From Pseudomonadota bacterium (GTDB lineage Bacteria > Pseudomonadota > Alphaproteobacteria > Rhizobiales > Rhizobiaceae): DNA of 64,000 nt. The stretch lies in NCBI GenBank assembly GCA_023451735.1, contig JAEXYH010000067.1, positions 59,317-123,316 of the forward strand, read 5' to 3'. A program made the translations under genes and the position numbers. The notes under the pieces are model-generated. The model had not been told where the DNA came from. It saw nothing but the letters and a program-made list of their open reading frames with translations, and searched no databases. Positions 1 through 9,137 of this stretch are shown here, one piece after another (the stretch's first letter is position 1; every line of letters begins with the position of its first letter).

Positions 1-2
1 CG

Positions 3-359
3 ATGGTTGCGACATTTGCCTTCAAATATTGGACTGCTACCAAACAGCGTGAAATATGCGATGGCTTGGTAATCGAAAGACAGGGTCGGCTTTTGCTCAC
101 CGGCTTCTCCTCATCGACCGCGTTCCACGCCTTTGTGCTAAGTGCTCCCCACCCAGAGCGGCAAGTCATGCAGGGCATGGCCTTCATAGAGGACCTGCGT
201 TCCAATGAAGTCAGCTTCTCCAAAATCGCGCTGCTCGCTCAATCGGCTCAATCAACTAGGCAGAAACTCGAGCAGATCGATTCCCACGTTCGTAAATCCC
301 GCTATACGTTGCGACCGCCTCCGCCCGTTCCGAACTCCCGCGCCGACGGAGGAAGTTGA
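3..359 (+). CDS. Unrecognised protein, probably the 3' part of a gene entering from the left
   Basis: An open frame runs from the window edge to a TGA at 357-359. The first ATG lies at base 3, so the true start may lie outside the window. The product has no signal peptide or membrane segment. The middle, around residues 25-90, reads like ordinary folded protein with a hydrophobic run near LLLTGFSS. The last 20 residues are Pro/Arg-rich and look like a disordered tail. I do not recognise the family and assign no function. It converges on the MocR-type gene, whose end lies about 30 bases downstream. Confidence 0.4.
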   Translation: MVATFAFKYWTATKQREICDGLVIERQGRLLLTGFSSSTAFHAFVLSAPHPERQVMQGMAFIEDLRSNEVSFSKIALLAQSAQSTRQKLEQIDSHVRKSRYTLRPPPPVPNSRADGGS

Positions 360-391
360 TCAAGATCCTGCGTTCCGCGACCTGTCAGCTA

Positions 392-1858
392 TTATGTTTT
401 CATACTCTGGACTGCCGCTTCCAGCGTAGTGCAAGCCTTGTCTATGATCTTCGGTCGCAGGTTGGTTACACCGAGCAGTAAGCCCGGCTCCCTCTGCTCC
501 GGATTGCTCCACCACAGCGACAACGGCATCGGGGCAATTCCCTGCGGGACGACCGATCGAACCAACGCGACATCGTCGATGTGCAAAGGCAATTTCACTT
601 TGATGGCGAGCCCCGACATTGCCTCGATTGCGATCGTGTCACCTAGCCGGTCGCGCAAGGCATCGCGCCGCTCGGAGTAGAGCGCTTTCATATGGCGGAG
701 ATGCCGAAGGTAGTGACCGTCGGCAATGAATCCGGCAAGGGCCAACTGAGTCGTTGTATTTGGTGCGGGTTGCAGATAGGTGGCGACATCCCAGAGACGG
801 GCGATCAGCCCGATCGGAGCGACCACGAATCCCAAACCGAGCGCCGGACTCATCGTTTTTCCGAAGCTGCCGATGTGTATGACACGGTCGCCTCCGACCT
901 CGCCAGCCAGTGCCGGCATGGCTCGTCCGGAAAGCTGCAGTTCGCTGAGATAATCGTCTTCTATGATCCATGCTCCGGACTTTGCAGCCCAATTTAGCAG
1001 TGCCACCCGACGCGCGGGAGATAAGGCAACACCGGTCGGCGCCTGCTGTCCGGGCGTAACGACGACCAGTGCGGCGTCATGGCAGGCTCTGATGCCCTCA
1101 TCGACGTCGATACCCTCGTCGTCCACCGGGACAGGCACGAGCTTCATGCCGTCCAGTTCGAGACCCTTTTTTGTGAACGGATAGCCGGGATCTTCGATCC
1201 AGACCGGGCGTCCCTGCAATCGAAGTGCACGGATCACCATGGCCAGCCCGCCGCGATAGCCAGATGTGAGGATGATCTGATCAGGGTCGCACTGAAGGCC
1301 CCTCGCGATGGCCAGGTAGCTCGCGATCTGCGTACGAAGTTCGGGATGGCCGCGTGGATCGATCTGCCCGACTGACGCCATCGCGTCGGCGCGGACGGCG
1401 CGCATCCGGTGTCGGGCCCAAACCTTGGCTGGGAAGGCATCTTGGGCTGGCACGCCCATCTGAAACGGAAGGGGCGTGCTGTAGAAGGCGGGAAGCAGTC
1501 CGGAGTAGGGTGCTTCGGACCTGACGGTGGATGACTTCGACCGCCGCGGCATTGCCTCCGCTACCCTTGTGCCGGCAGCGCCTGCCGAGACAAGCAGAGC
1601 CTCATCCACGAGGCGTTCATATGCTCCTTTAACTGTGCCTCGCGATACGCCGAGCTGGATCGCCAAATCTTGCCAAGAGGGCAGGCGGCTTCCGGGCGCC
1701 AGTCGCTCGTCCAGGATTGCCGACCGGATCGCATTGCTGATCTGCTCACCTAAGGGCACCGGTTTCGATCGATCAAGCGCGAAGGAGATCGCAGTCTTAT
1801 CGCTTGGTACAGTCAAACGCTCATTCCTTGGTTCTGCCGGACAGGCGGCCTGGCGCAT
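392..1858 (-). CDS. MocR/PdxR-type GntR regulator with aminotransferase-like domain
   Basis: The 488-residue product has the MocR layout: an N-terminal GntR winged helix (about residues 30-100, with LGVSRGTVKGAYERL as the recognition region) joined to a fold-type I aminotransferase domain. The PLP-lysine segment SFGKTMSPALGLGF is visible, so PLP or a PLP adduct is the likely effector. MocR proteins usually regulate the divergent gene, here the azoreductase-acetyltransferase pair from 1989. The ATG at 1858 gives an N-terminus slightly longer than usual, and a start about 16 codons further in is possible. The family is certain; the target is inferred from divergence. Confidence 0.9.
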   Translation of the reverse strand: MRQAACPAEPRNERLTVPSDKTAISFALDRSKPVPLGEQISNAIRSAILDERLAPGSRLPSWQDLAIQLGVSRGTVKGAYERLVDEALLVSAGAAGTRVAEAMPRRSKSSTVRSEAPYSGLLPAFYSTPLPFQMGVPAQDAFPAKVWARHRMRAVRADAMASVGQIDPRGHPELRTQIASYLAIARGLQCDPDQIILTSGYRGGLAMVIRALRLQGRPVWIEDPGYPFTKKGLELDGMKLVPVPVDDEGIDVDEGIRACHDAALVVVTPGQQAPTGVALSPARRVALLNWAAKSGAWIIEDDYLSELQLSGRAMPALAGEVGGDRVIHIGSFGKTMSPALGLGFVVAPIGLIARLWDVATYLQPAPNTTTQLALAGFIADGHYLRHLRHMKALYSERRDALRDRLGDTIAIEAMSGLAIKVKLPLHIDDVALVRSVVPQGIAPMPLSLWWSNPEQREPGLLLGVTNLRPKIIDKACTTLEAAVQSMKT

Positions 1859-1988
1859 ATCTAAAGAGTAAGCGGTTACTCGACATCTCTGTTCACTGTG
1901 GGGAAGACGAGTACTGCGACAAGATCACTCTACGGACGGACGGTCCGTCGCTCGCAAAATCTACGACATTTTCAAGAAGGTAAAGCAG

Positions 1989-2645
1989 ATGCGCCTCTTT
2001 CATGTTGACTCCAGCGCCCGCAACAAAGGTTCGATCAGCCGCGATCTCACGGCATATTTCGTCGAAGAGTTGCGACGTCATGTGAGAGATCTGAAGGTCG
2101 ATTACCTGGATTTGGCAACGGACCCGTTACCGCACGTCACGGAAATGTTCACTGCCGCGATGTTCACTCCTCCCAATCAGCGAACGGATGCCATGCGAGA
2201 GGCTCTCAAGCAGGGAGATGAAGTGGCGGCGCGTATGATTTCGGCAGACGCACTGCTCTTCGGCGTTCCGCTTTACAATTTCGGAATGCCTTCAACGTTC
2301 AAAGCCTTTATTGACCAAGTTGTAAGGCCGGGTGTGACGCATGTCGCGGAGGCTGACGGCACGATCAGCGGCAAGATGGGCGCACACCGGGCGTTGGTTG
2401 TCTCGACGCGAGGTCTCGACTTCAGCCCCGGTGCCGCGTGGGACGATATGGACGGGCTTCTCCCCGGTATCCGCGCCGTTTTCAAATTCATCGGCCTCAA
2501 AGACGCGACGTACGTGAATGTGCAGCCGTTGCTGGTAAGTGGCGAGGAGCGCAAGCAGCAGGCGATCTCTGAAGCCCGCGTTGAATTGAGCAGCATTGCC
2601 GGGAAGTGGAGCCTCCAAACACCGGACCTTTCGGAAGTCGCATGA
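1989..2645 (+). CDS. azoR: FMN-dependent NADH:quinone/azo oxidoreductase (AzoR type)
   Basis: This 218-residue protein has the flavodoxin-like fold of AzoR. It starts with FHVDSSAR, which binds FMN phosphate in this family, and has the PLYNFGMPSTFKAFIDQV segment near residues 95-115 that contacts the isoalloxazine ring. These cytosolic enzymes reduce quinones and azo compounds by two-electron transfer, often as protection against electrophiles. The gene is divergent from the MocR-type regulator and overlaps the downstream acetyltransferase by an ATGA, so the two are probably one transcript. Length is normal for the family. Confidence 0.9.
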   Translation: MRLFHVDSSARNKGSISRDLTAYFVEELRRHVRDLKVDYLDLATDPLPHVTEMFTAAMFTPPNQRTDAMREALKQGDEVAARMISADALLFGVPLYNFGMPSTFKAFIDQVVRPGVTHVAEADGTISGKMGAHRALVVSTRGLDFSPGAAWDDMDGLLPGIRAVFKFIGLKDATYVNVQPLLVSGEERKQQAISEARVELSSIAGKWSLQTPDLSEVA

Positions 2646-3088
2646 TGTCAAAAGACGATTTCTCAGTCGGGTATGCCGAGATGGCCAGCGAGATCGGTGA
2701 ATGCTGGCCCCTCATGCGCCAATTGCGGCCCCATCTCGAATCGCCGAAGGACCTGGTCGATCGGGTGATCCGCCAGGGCGCGCATGGATACAAGCTCATT
2801 GTCCTTCGACGTAACGATGAGATCGTGGCACTTGCTGGCGTGAGGCAACAGGAGAATCTGGTCTTTGGCATTCATATGTATGTCGATGACCTGGTCACCA
2901 GTGCCGAAGTCAGAGGCTTGGGGTTTGGCGCTAAGGTGATGGAAGCGGTCGAGAAGGCGTGCGTCGCGGCCGGCGGGACGACCGTGGTCCTCGACACTGC
3001 CCTGAAGAACGTCGATGCGCAGCGGTTCTACGAGCGGGAAGGCATGCAAAAGGTCGCGGTAAAGTATGTGAAGCGGCAACACTCGTAA
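2642..3088 (+). CDS. GNAT-family N-acetyltransferase
   Basis: The product is 148 residues when started at the ATG at 2642, which overlaps the azoreductase stop in an ATGA and implies translational coupling. The GNAT acetyl-CoA pyrophosphate loop is visible as RGLGFGAKVMEA, followed by the C-terminal motif NVDAQRFYEREGM. Substrate cannot be read from sequence. Pairing with an azoreductase under a MocR regulator suggests modification of a toxic amine or quinone-linked compound, but this is inference. An in-frame start upstream at 2606 lies inside the azoreductase gene and is less likely. Confidence 0.88.
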   Translation: MMSKDDFSVGYAEMASEIGECWPLMRQLRPHLESPKDLVDRVIRQGAHGYKLIVLRRNDEIVALAGVRQQENLVFGIHMYVDDLVTSAEVRGLGFGAKVMEAVEKACVAAGGTTVVLDTALKNVDAQRFYEREGMQKVAVKYVKRQHS

Positions 3089-3266
3089 CATCAGGTCATC
3101 TCTCACCGCGGAAATGCGTTCCCGCGGTCTCAGAGGCCGATGTACGGCTCGCTCGGCCTTTGCGCCGGGCGGGTCGCGATCCATCTTTCTCAGAAGAATC
3201 TTGGCTGACCCCGAGTAATCTACTTCCAGACTTCGATCGTCGCGCCAGGCGACCATATCGGAATTG

Positions 3267-4181
3267 TTAGCCCAGTCGTTGCGCGACGCTGCTCAGCTTC
3301 TCCCTCAGCCATCCATGCCCGGGGTCCGTGGTATGGCGCGGGTGCCAATACATGGCCTCATGAATGTCTGGAACAGCGAAGGGCGATTCCAAAAGCTTGA
3401 TATTCACGGTGCCGAGCAGACGCTTCGCCGCCCTTTCCAGCACCAGGCTCACAAGCCGCGTACCTTCGATCAGGAACGGGTTCAACAGAAAGCTTTCCAC
3501 GGTGACCTCGATCCGCCGCTGGACGCCTTCGTCGGCCAGATGTTGGTCGGCCAAGTTCAACTGGCGATCGTTTCCGATGCCGTAGACGAGATGCGGAAGT
3601 TCAAGAAATTGCTTCTCGCTCAGTTTCTCGCCGACGACATCGGGATGATTTGCATCTACGGCGCAAAGCCACCGGTCGCTCAGCAGCGGAGCAGTCGGGT
3701 AGTCGTTCGGTCCGAACAGTTCAATGGGTTCGATGACGATATCGGCCTGGCTCGTCTGCAGAACGCGCGCTGCATCACGCGCACGAGGCAGCAGATGAAT
3801 GGTGACGTTCGGTGCCTCGTTCGAGATCAATTTTACGAGTGGCGTGAGCAGGACCAGGCCCGCATAGTCTGAGGCGCTGATCGAAAAAGTGCGAGTGTCG
3901 CTCGACGGATCGAACCCTGGCCGCCTCAAAAGGGTCTGCTCGATCTTCGTCAGCGAATCCTTGAGCGGGACTATAAGGTCTTCCGCGTTGCGGGTAAGCG
4001 CGAGGTCGCGGCCGACGCGGACCAGCAGAGGATCGTGAAAGATGTCGCGCAGTCGCGCGAGTGCGGCGCTCATCGCCGATTGGCTTAGGCCGATGCGTTC
4101 GCCAGCACGGCTCACATTCCGCTCCGTAAGAAGCGCATCGAGAATGACGAGAAGGTTAAGGTCGATGTTGCGCAGATTCAC
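3267..4181 (-). CDS. LysR-family regulator of the adjacent aromatic catabolic operon
   Basis: I start this at GTG 4181 because GGGGGAG sits five bases upstream and the product (304 residues) then begins MNLRNIDLNLLVILDALL, the usual LysR N-terminus. A longer frame to 4352 would add an atypical 57-residue extension. The helix-turn-helix is NVSRAGERIGLSQSAMSAALARLR, and the rest is a periplasmic-binding-protein-like effector domain of the NodD/NahR/LinR branch. It diverges from the flavin reductase gene at 4482, so it probably activates the hydroxyquinol operon in response to an aromatic ligand. Confidence 0.9.
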   Translation of the reverse strand: MNLRNIDLNLLVILDALLTERNVSRAGERIGLSQSAMSAALARLRDIFHDPLLVRVGRDLALTRNAEDLIVPLKDSLTKIEQTLLRRPGFDPSSDTRTFSISASDYAGLVLLTPLVKLISNEAPNVTIHLLPRARDAARVLQTSQADIVIEPIELFGPNDYPTAPLLSDRWLCAVDANHPDVVGEKLSEKQFLELPHLVYGIGNDRQLNLADQHLADEGVQRRIEVTVESFLLNPFLIEGTRLVSLVLERAAKRLLGTVNIKLLESPFAVPDIHEAMYWHPRHTTDPGHGWLREKLSSVAQRLG

Positions 4182-4395
4182 GTGCTCCCCCGATGCATGC
4201 GGCTCCGTATGATGTTGATCAGTTTGCACCATCCCGCCTCGCGGATTGAAGTCGTTTTGTCGCATGCCAAAACACAGGAAACCTCCATATTGCGCCTGCG
4301 AGATGGTGATCTGCGCAATTCCTTTGCATGCTGCATTCGCGGTGAACTGCAAATGCTGCCTTAACGCGCATCACAGATAGGGATCGATGCGACGG

Positions 4396-4412
4396 ATAGT
4401 TGGGATATCTAT
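4396..4412. promoter_or_regulatory. Candidate LysR-type operator between regulator and operon
   Basis: The dyad ATAG-N9-CTAT lies in the 300-base divergent intergenic region (4182-4481), about 70 bases before the flavin reductase start. LysR regulators bind short interrupted dyads in such positions. The arms are only four bases, so this could be chance. I see no other strong element in the intergenic region. Confidence 0.3.
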
Positions 4413-4481
4413 TATCGATTAGACCACAGGCACACGCGCCTCTTAGCCTCTGTGACAGGAACAAGTCATAACGGGGCGCGC

Positions 4482-5039
4482 ATGAGAAACATCCAAAGAG
4501 TCGGAGAGGGGTTCGGAGCCTCACTCTCGCAGACCAGTGCGGACGCGACGGCCTTCCGGGCAGCAATGCGGAACTTCGTTGGGAGCGTGAGTGTCGTCAC
4601 CACGTGGCACGGCGACAGGCCGTGGGGGATGACGATCAGCTCGTTCACCTCGGTATGCGCCGATCCGCCGACCATTCTAGTCTGTCTTAACAACAGAACG
4701 GTCAGCGCTGAGCATGTGCAGGAGCGCGGACGCTTCGGCGTCAATCTCCTAACGCAGGATCAGCTCCATCTCTCAGAGCTTTGTTCGCGTCCGAGCGAAG
4801 ACAAGTATATCGACGAGCACATCCTGCTGCCCGTGGAGACCGCCGGAACGAGGGGCGTACCGCTTCTAAGCAATGCTTCGGTCGTCTTCGAGTGCCGCAC
4901 GGTGGATCAACTCGTCGTAGGCAGCCACCGCATCGCGATTGCCGCCATCGACAACATCCACGTTCCCGCTACTCGTCCGCCGCTCCTATACGGCCAAGGG
5001 CGCTACATGCACGGGATCGAGTTGGGAACGCCCGCATGA
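4482..5039 (+). CDS. Flavin reductase component of a two-component monooxygenase
   Basis: The 185-residue product matches the short-chain flavin reductase family (HpaC/GraD type). It has VSVVTTWHGDRPWGMTISSFTSV near the N-terminus, LVCLNN and FGVNLLT in the middle, and LLYGQGRYMHG at the end, which follows the usual GRY flavin-contact pattern. It would reduce free FAD or FMN with NAD(P)H and pass reduced flavin to the oxygenase encoded at 5459. I chose ATG 4482; a GTG at 4452 would add ten unusual residues. The stop overlaps the next start in an ATGA. Confidence 0.88.
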   Translation: MRNIQRVGEGFGASLSQTSADATAFRAAMRNFVGSVSVVTTWHGDRPWGMTISSFTSVCADPPTILVCLNNRTVSAEHVQERGRFGVNLLTQDQLHLSELCSRPSEDKYIDEHILLPVETAGTRGVPLLSNASVVFECRTVDQLVVGSHRIAIAAIDNIHVPATRPPLLYGQGRYMHGIELGTPA

Positions 5040-5455
5040 CTGGAGCATCCGCAATCGATGTCGTGAGGAAGCTCTACGCGGCCTACGATAACCACGATCA
5101 CGTGGCGATCCAGCAACTCTATCGCGACGACGCGACGCACGACGAGATCTCGCAGTCGAAGACCAAGAGAGGATCCGTTGAGATCGCGGCGGGAATGGAG
5201 AAGCTCTTCACTTGGCTCCCGGACATCCGTTGGCAGGTGAGGACGACGATTGTTGGTGCGGACGGGACAATAGCGGTCGCCTACGTAATGCACGCGACTG
5301 CTCCGCGCAGGGACGGCGCTACCCCTTCGAAGTCAATTTCGTTGCGCGGCGTTCAACTCGTCGAGGTCGAAGACGGACAAATACGCCACAGCGAAGACTA
5401 CTGGGACGCGGCAACGTTCCAGCGGCAACTTTCCTTAAAACCTGAGGAGGACTGA
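5036..5455 (+). CDS. SnoaL-like (NTF2-fold) protein within the hydroxylase operon
   Basis: The 139-residue product begins MTGASAIDVVRKLYAAYDN and has the typical SnoaL/NTF2-like course: N-terminal helices, a short beta segment with LYRDDATHDE, and a C-terminal sheet with VQLVEVEDGQIRHSEDYWD. Such cone-shaped proteins bind or isomerise small ligands. The gene starts inside the flavin reductase stop and ends three bases before the oxygenase start, so it is firmly embedded in the operon. It may be an accessory isomerase, a ring-opening helper or a ligand carrier. No catalytic assignment is possible. Confidence 0.8.
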   Translation: MTGASAIDVVRKLYAAYDNHDHVAIQQLYRDDATHDEISQSKTKRGSVEIAAGMEKLFTWLPDIRWQVRTTIVGADGTIAVAYVMHATAPRRDGATPSKSISLRGVQLVEVEDGQIRHSEDYWDAATFQRQLSLKPEED

Positions 5456-5458
5456 ACT

Positions 5459-7039
5459 ATGAGAACCGGTGCTGAATATCTCGAATCGCTACGCGACGGC
5501 CGCCGCGTCTATGTGGGTGGTGAATTGATCGAGGACGTGACCGCGCATCCCATGACGAGAGGATACGCCAACGCGATCGCCGAATACTACGATCTGCACC
5601 TCGATCCGAAGAACCAGGAAATCGCCACCTTCGTCGATGAGAGCGGACAGCGGCAGTCGATGCACTGGTTTCTGCCGCGCTCCAAGGAGGACGTGATCAA
5701 GCGCCGGGAATATTGCGATTTCCTTTGTCGCCACTTCAAGGGCGGCATCTTCACCCGGCCGCCGGCTGGTATGAACGTGGTCATGTTCACCCAGGTGGAC
5801 GATCAAAAGCCGTGGTCCGACAACTCCCGCTTTAGCGGAAAGCATCGCGACCTCTCCGGCAATATCCAGCGTCAGTGGGACGAAGTGACGACGCATGATC
5901 TGGCGATCTCGCCAATGTTCCTAGACGTCCAATTTGATCGCGGTCGTGACGACGCGATGGCCGAGACTCCGATGCTGAAGATCGTCGAAGAGCGCGACGA
6001 CGGCATCCTCGTCCGCGGCTGGAAGGCAATCGGCACCTCCGTCCCATTCGTGAATCACCTCCTGATCGGCAATCTTTGGCGTCCCGGCCAGACGTCGGAG
6101 CAGACGGTCTATGCCTTGGTGCCGATCGCCACCAAAGGAATTTCGGTTGTCGCACGTAAGTCCAACGCGCAGCCCGATGCCGATCCATACGATCGTCCGC
6201 TCGCGACCATCGGCGACGAGTTGGACGCGATGGTCTACTTCGACGACGTCCTCATTCCGTGGGATCGGGTGCAGCACATCGGCAATCCAGATCACGCTAA
6301 GTGGTATCCGCAACGCCAATTCGACTGGGTGCATCTAGAAACCCAGATACGGCATTGCGTCCACGCCGAATTGATGGTCGGACTCGCGCTTCTGCTCACG
6401 CAATCCCTTGGGACAAGCACGAACCCGGTCGTCGCCGCGCAGCTTGCTGAACTGATCCGCTTTCGGGAAACGTGCCGAGCGTTCATGATCGCAGCGGAAG
6501 AGACGGGGTTCGCAACGCCGGGCGGACTTTTCAAGCCGAATAACATCTATATCGACTTCGGCCGGGCCTACTATCTCGAAAACCAGGCGAAGATGGTGAA
6601 CACTTTGATCGACTTCTGCGGTCGCGGTGTCGTCATCCAGCCTTCGAAGCGCGAGATGGAAGATCCGTACATCGGGCCGAAGCTCGCCGAGGCACTTCGC
6701 GGTGCGGAGATCAGCGCATACGACCGCATCAAAATCTTCCGCCAGATCAGTGAGCGCTTCCTCAGCGAATGGGGCAATCGCCATGAGATGTTCGAGAAAT
6801 TCAACGGCACGCCGCTCTATCTGATCAATCTGCTGACGATGCAGCGGACTGAGTACCAGGTCGATGGCCCGTTGACCGAATTGGCGCGCCAGGTTCTCGG
6901 CTTCGGCGATACTGCAGAACTCGGGAAGCGCGCGCAGGAGGCCGAGCAAAAGTCGCACTACGCCAGCGTACGGTTCCAGCCCGATTACGCGAAGGCTCAG
7001 GACGTACAGAAGGGCTACATGAACGACGCTGCCGAGTAG
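5459..7039 (+). CDS. FADH2-dependent phenol/resorcinol-type hydroxylase, oxygenase component
   Basis: The 526-residue product belongs to the HpaB/TftD/GraA family of reduced-flavin monooxygenases with an acyl-CoA-dehydrogenase-like fold. It starts RTGAEYLESLRDGRRVYVGGELIEDVTAHP, the usual family opening, and carries FDDVLIPWDRV and GRGVVIQPS in the conserved core. Using FADH2 from the upstream reductase it would hydroxylate a phenol. Because maleylacetate reductase and hydroxyquinol dioxygenase follow, the product is most likely hydroxyquinol from resorcinol or a substituted phenol. Chloro- or nitrophenol is an alternative that sequence cannot exclude. Confidence 0.88.
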   Translation: MRTGAEYLESLRDGRRVYVGGELIEDVTAHPMTRGYANAIAEYYDLHLDPKNQEIATFVDESGQRQSMHWFLPRSKEDVIKRREYCDFLCRHFKGGIFTRPPAGMNVVMFTQVDDQKPWSDNSRFSGKHRDLSGNIQRQWDEVTTHDLAISPMFLDVQFDRGRDDAMAETPMLKIVEERDDGILVRGWKAIGTSVPFVNHLLIGNLWRPGQTSEQTVYALVPIATKGISVVARKSNAQPDADPYDRPLATIGDELDAMVYFDDVLIPWDRVQHIGNPDHAKWYPQRQFDWVHLETQIRHCVHAELMVGLALLLTQSLGTSTNPVVAAQLAELIRFRETCRAFMIAAEETGFATPGGLFKPNNIYIDFGRAYYLENQAKMVNTLIDFCGRGVVIQPSKREMEDPYIGPKLAEALRGAEISAYDRIKIFRQISERFLSEWGNRHEMFEKFNGTPLYLINLLTMQRTEYQVDGPLTELARQVLGFGDTAELGKRAQEAEQKSHYASVRFQPDYAKAQDVQKGYMNDAAE

Positions 7040-7106
7040 TCAACCGCCGAAGCAGCCGCGGGAGCCGCCATGCTCCCGCGGATCATCCGGAATTCGTGGG
7101 CGCGAT

Positions 7107-8192
7107 ATGCACTCTTTCACATTTGCGGGCGTTCCGACGCGCGTCGTGTTCGGATCGCGCACGGTCGATTCGATCGGCGACGAGGTCGCGCGACTCGGCA
7201 AGAAGCGTGTGTTCGTCGTCTGCAGCGAGCCGCAAAAGCACGATGCCGAGCGGCTGCGAAATCTGCTCGGTAGTACATGCGCCGAACTTTATTCTGGCGC
7301 CGTGCTGCACACGCCGATAGGGGTGACGAAACACGCTGTCCGCGCCACCATGGGGGCGGCGGCCGACTGTGTCGTCTCGATCGGTGGCGGGTCGGCGATT
7401 GGCTTGGGTAAAGCCATAGCGCTGCGCATGGGGCTGCCCCACATTTGCGTGCCGACGACCTATGCCGGTTCGGAGATGACGCCGATACTTGGGCAGACCG
7501 AGGACGGCGAGAAGAGAACGTTATCCGATCCGGCGATCCTGCCGAAGGCGGTCATTTACGACGTCGAACTCACGAAATCTCTGCCTAAGCGTCTCTCCGC
7601 CGCGTCTGGGATTAACGCGATTGCCCATGCCGCCGAGGCGCTGTACGCCCGAGACGGCAACCCCATTATCACCCTTCTGGCGCAAGAGGGCATTGCAGCG
7701 GTCATGAGGTCGCTTCCCCGGATTATGGCTGATCCGCTGGACGGCCAAGGTCGCTCCGACGCCTTGTACGGCGCATGGCTATGCGGGGTCTGCCTCGGAT
7801 CCGTAGGTATGGCGCTTCATCACAAACTTTGCCACGTGCTCGGCGGTTCGTTCGATCTCCCGCATGCTGAGACCCACGCGATCCTCTTGCCCCATGCGCT
7901 TGCGTATAACTTGAAGGCAACTCCGTCTGCCTTGGAAGCCCTACGCGCAGCGACCGGTGCGAACGATCCGGCCAAGCGGATCTTCGACCTTTCGCGATCT
8001 CTGGGACTGCCCAAGTCTCTGTCGGAGATCGGTTTCAGAGAAGACAAACTCGACTTGGCCGCAACATTGGCAATGAGAGATTCGTATTGGAATCCGCGCC
8101 GGTTCGGCAAGTCGTCGATCCGCGACATCTTGGAGGCGGCTTGGGACGGTTGCTCCCCCAGTTCATTTCACGGGGCAGACTGCAGAATTTAG
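7107..8192 (+). CDS. Maleylacetate reductase
   Basis: This 361-residue enzyme is of the iron-alcohol-dehydrogenase superfamily branch that reduces maleylacetate to 3-oxoadipate with NAD(P)H. Visible are TFAGVPTRVVFGSRT at the start, the nucleotide-binding VVSIGGGSAIGLGKAIAL, and TTYAGSEMTPI, all typical of maleylacetate reductases. It would act one step after the hydroxyquinol dioxygenase encoded immediately downstream. It lies 67 bases after the oxygenase gene and 30 bases before the dioxygenase gene, consistent with one operon. Confidence 0.92.
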   Translation: MHSFTFAGVPTRVVFGSRTVDSIGDEVARLGKKRVFVVCSEPQKHDAERLRNLLGSTCAELYSGAVLHTPIGVTKHAVRATMGAAADCVVSIGGGSAIGLGKAIALRMGLPHICVPTTYAGSEMTPILGQTEDGEKRTLSDPAILPKAVIYDVELTKSLPKRLSAASGINAIAHAAEALYARDGNPIITLLAQEGIAAVMRSLPRIMADPLDGQGRSDALYGAWLCGVCLGSVGMALHHKLCHVLGGSFDLPHAETHAILLPHALAYNLKATPSALEALRAATGANDPAKRIFDLSRSLGLPKSLSEIGFREDKLDLAATLAMRDSYWNPRRFGKSSIRDILEAAWDGCSPSSFHGADCRI

Positions 8193-8222
8193 GGCGCCAC
8201 CGAACAGAGAGCGTAGGGAGCC

Positions 8223-9089
8223 ATGCGAAACTTCGACGAGATGACTATCACGGATGCGGTCCTCGATCGTCTTTCCGGCGCTGCCGACGTACGGACGAGG
8301 GAGATCAGTGCGTCACTGATCCGACACTTGCACGCATTTGTGCGGGAGGTCCGACCGACCATCGAGGAATGGGAGAAGGGAATCGCGTTCCTCACGGCCA
8401 CCGGCAAGATGTGCAGCGATACCCGGCAGGAATTCGTGCTCCTTTCCGACACGCTCGGCGTCTCAATGCTCGTGGATGCAATCAATCACGGTGCGGGGGA
8501 GGGCGTGACGGAATCGACGGTGCTTGGTCCCTTTTACGTCGACGGTCCTCCAGAAAAAGCGGCGGGCGAGAACATCTCGGTCGGTATCGCAGGCGAACCG
8601 CTCATCGTAACGGGATCGGTGCTTGCACCTGACGGGGCTCCGATCCGAGGCGCAACTGTTGACGTCTGGCACTCTGACGGCGACGGCTATTACGACGTGC
8701 AACAATTGGAAGCGACCGGCCTTACGATGAGAGCGAGGTTTGCCACCGATGATGGTGGCAAATTCCGGTTCTGGACCATCAAGCCCGCAGCCTATCCGAT
8801 ACCTCATGACGGCACGGTCGGTGCGATGCTCGAGAAGCAGGGACGACATCCTTGGCGTCCGGCGCACGTCCATTTCATGATCTCTGCTGCAGGATATCAA
8901 AAATTGGTAACGCACGTCTTCGCAGAGGGGGACCAGTATTTGGATTCGGACGTCGTGTTCGGCGTCAAGGACAGCCTGGTTCGTAAGTTTGCGGAACACC
9001 AGCCAGGCATAGCGCCGGACGGCCTTGTGCAAACTTCTCCGTACTTCCATCTTCACTACGATTTCCGGCTGCAGGAAGCCCGAAAGTGA
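8223..9089 (+). CDS. Hydroxyquinol 1,2-dioxygenase
   Basis: This 288-residue intradiol dioxygenase cleaves 1,2,4-trihydroxybenzene to maleylacetate using Fe(III). The four expected iron ligands are visible: Tyr at 156 or 157 (GDGYYDV), Tyr191 (AAYPIPHDG), and His215 and His217 (RPAHVHFMI). The N-terminal helical dimerisation region and the LGPFYVDGPP segment match the hydroxyquinol rather than the catechol subgroup. It closes the catabolic run that starts with the flavin reductase, and the pathway output is 3-oxoadipate for the beta-ketoadipate route. Confidence 0.92.
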   Translation: MRNFDEMTITDAVLDRLSGAADVRTREISASLIRHLHAFVREVRPTIEEWEKGIAFLTATGKMCSDTRQEFVLLSDTLGVSMLVDAINHGAGEGVTESTVLGPFYVDGPPEKAAGENISVGIAGEPLIVTGSVLAPDGAPIRGATVDVWHSDGDGYYDVQQLEATGLTMRARFATDDGGKFRFWTIKPAAYPIPHDGTVGAMLEKQGRHPWRPAHVHFMISAAGYQKLVTHVFAEGDQYLDSDVVFGVKDSLVRKFAEHQPGIAPDGLVQTSPYFHLHYDFRLQEARK

Positions 9090-9137
9090 TCACGACGCGG
9101 CGATCATCTGCATCCATACCGATTTCCATCGTTGCCA

